Below are positions 5,966-6,306 of a stretch of DNA of 6,306 nt, piece after piece. Under the pieces are notes generated by a model. The model was not told where the DNA came from and did no database searches. It saw only the letters and a list, made by a program, of their open reading frames with translations. This DNA comes from Muribaculaceae bacterium (GTDB taxonomy: Bacteria > Bacteroidota > Bacteroidia > Bacteroidales > Muribaculaceae). Position 1 is the first letter of the stretch; the number at the start of each line of letters is the position of its first letter. The position numbers and the translations under genes were made by a program. The stretch is from NCBI GenBank assembly GCA_021443235.1, contig JABUUJ010000040.1:29422-35727 (forward strand). The letters are read 5' to 3'.

Positions 5966-6306
5966 TCACACATCTAAGAGGTTGCCATTAATGTCATAAT
6001 TCATAATTAGAAGCTCCTTCTCCAGTTTTCGCTTCTGCACATGAGCATTTATGTATCTTGGCGCTTCAATCTTCACTATTCGGCAGTTGTCATAAAGGCG
6101 CTCAAAGAACGATTCACCATTACTGTCAATTGAGTAGGAATTGCTCATCATCCAATGGATATTTCGGTGCGTAAGATTGTCACAAAAAACCTTTAGCCTA
6201 TGCTGGTCATCGTCGACAAAACCCGAATGATGATAGGTATTAAAATTTGTAGTGTCGGCTAGCGGTCGATATGGCGGGTCAAGGTAGAAAAAACAATGTT
6301 TATTGC
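5966..6306 (-). CDS. D12-class N6-adenine DNA methyltransferase (Dam family), C-terminal part
   Basis: The enzyme would transfer a methyl group from S-adenosylmethionine to adenine N6 in a specific DNA sequence. Only the last 112 residues are visible; the 5' part runs off the right edge. The visible frame opens with FFYLDPPY, catalytic motif IV at 6280-6269, followed by RPLADTTNFNTY. Then come DDDQHRLKVFCDNL, the WMMSNSYS strand and the terminal APRYINAHVQKRKLEKELLIMNY block, all typical of the Dam/DpnM group. Members usually have about 270-290 residues, so more than half is missing, including the N-terminal SAM-binding FxGxG-type motif and the target-recognition region. Specificity therefore cannot be read; GATC is the commonest target in this family. 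No frameshift is seen. The enzyme is the first visible gene of the operon and probably protects host DNA from the downstream nuclease. Confidence 0.93.
   Translation of the reverse strand, partial: NKHCFFYLDPPYRPLADTTNFNTYHHSGFVDDDQHRLKVFCDNLTHRNIHWMMSNSYSIDSNGESFFERLYDNCRIVKIEAPRYINAHVQKRKLEKELLIMNYDINGNLLDV

Larger units (their letters stand above)
3082..6306 (-). other. Putative defence operon: adenine methylase, wHTH, nuclease-DGQHR
   Basis: Three and perhaps four minus-strand genes are packed with junctions of 2 bases, 1 base and an 8-base overlap. No internal promoter or terminator space exists, so one transcript and coupled translation are likely; the promoter lies beyond the right edge. 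The segment is AT-rich (22 of 60 bases are G/C at 4381-4440) compared with the metG side (37 of 60 at 1081-1140), which suggests horizontal acquisition. A methylase beside a nuclease-domain protein is the classic restriction-modification arrangement, but the effector is not a standard type II enzyme. Confidence 0.7.

Noticed and set aside
3179..6306. DNA phosphorothioation (dnd) or 7-deazapurine (dpd) system suggested by the DGQHR domain
   Set aside because: No DndA/C/D/E-like or DpdA-like gene is visible, and the only modification enzyme present is an adenine methylase. Genes beyond the right edge could change this.

Overview
The window looks like a chromosomal segment of a Bacteroidales bacterium; a Muribaculaceae- or Prevotella-like gut organism is my best guess. 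The support is a methionyl-tRNA synthetase of the Bacteroidales type (KISTS signature loop, C-terminal tRNA-binding OB domain), the lack of clear Shine-Dalgarno sequences before the starts, and AT-rich intergenic spacers with GTTTATTGTTTA-like repeats. Species cannot be fixed by eye.

Left half (1-2982, + strand, GC-rich). metG enters from the left edge, lacking at most a codon or a few codons, and ends at 2037. A 111-base AT-rich spacer with a long imperfect inverted repeat follows. Next comes a Cof-type (IIB) HAD phosphatase gene that apparently starts at TTG. These look like ordinary core genes.

Junction (2983-3178). This short convergent spacer has a small tandem repeat, a 34-codon reading frame on the minus strand that overlaps the end of the next gene, and little else that I can identify.

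Right half (3082-6306, - strand, AT-rich). This is a tightly packed operon read right to left. It holds a D12-class N6-adenine DNA methyltransferase (only the C-terminal 112 residues, from just before the DPPY motif), a 153-residue winged-helix protein, and a 773-residue protein. The large protein joins an Mrr-like PD-(D/E)XK nuclease domain, a DndB/DpdB-like DGQHR domain and a C-terminal region resembling the Swt1-type HEPN domain. The 34-codon frame may be a fourth gene. Spacers are 1-2 bases and the last junction overlaps by 8 bases, so translation is probably coupled.

My reading is that the operon is a restriction-modification-like or phage-defence module. The methylase would mark self DNA, the winged-helix protein would recognise DNA or regulate, and the DGQHR fusion would be the effector. 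I do not know a published system with exactly this architecture. GATC, the usual Dam-family target, occurs only five times in the window by my count. That fits a GATC-directed enzyme but does not prove it.
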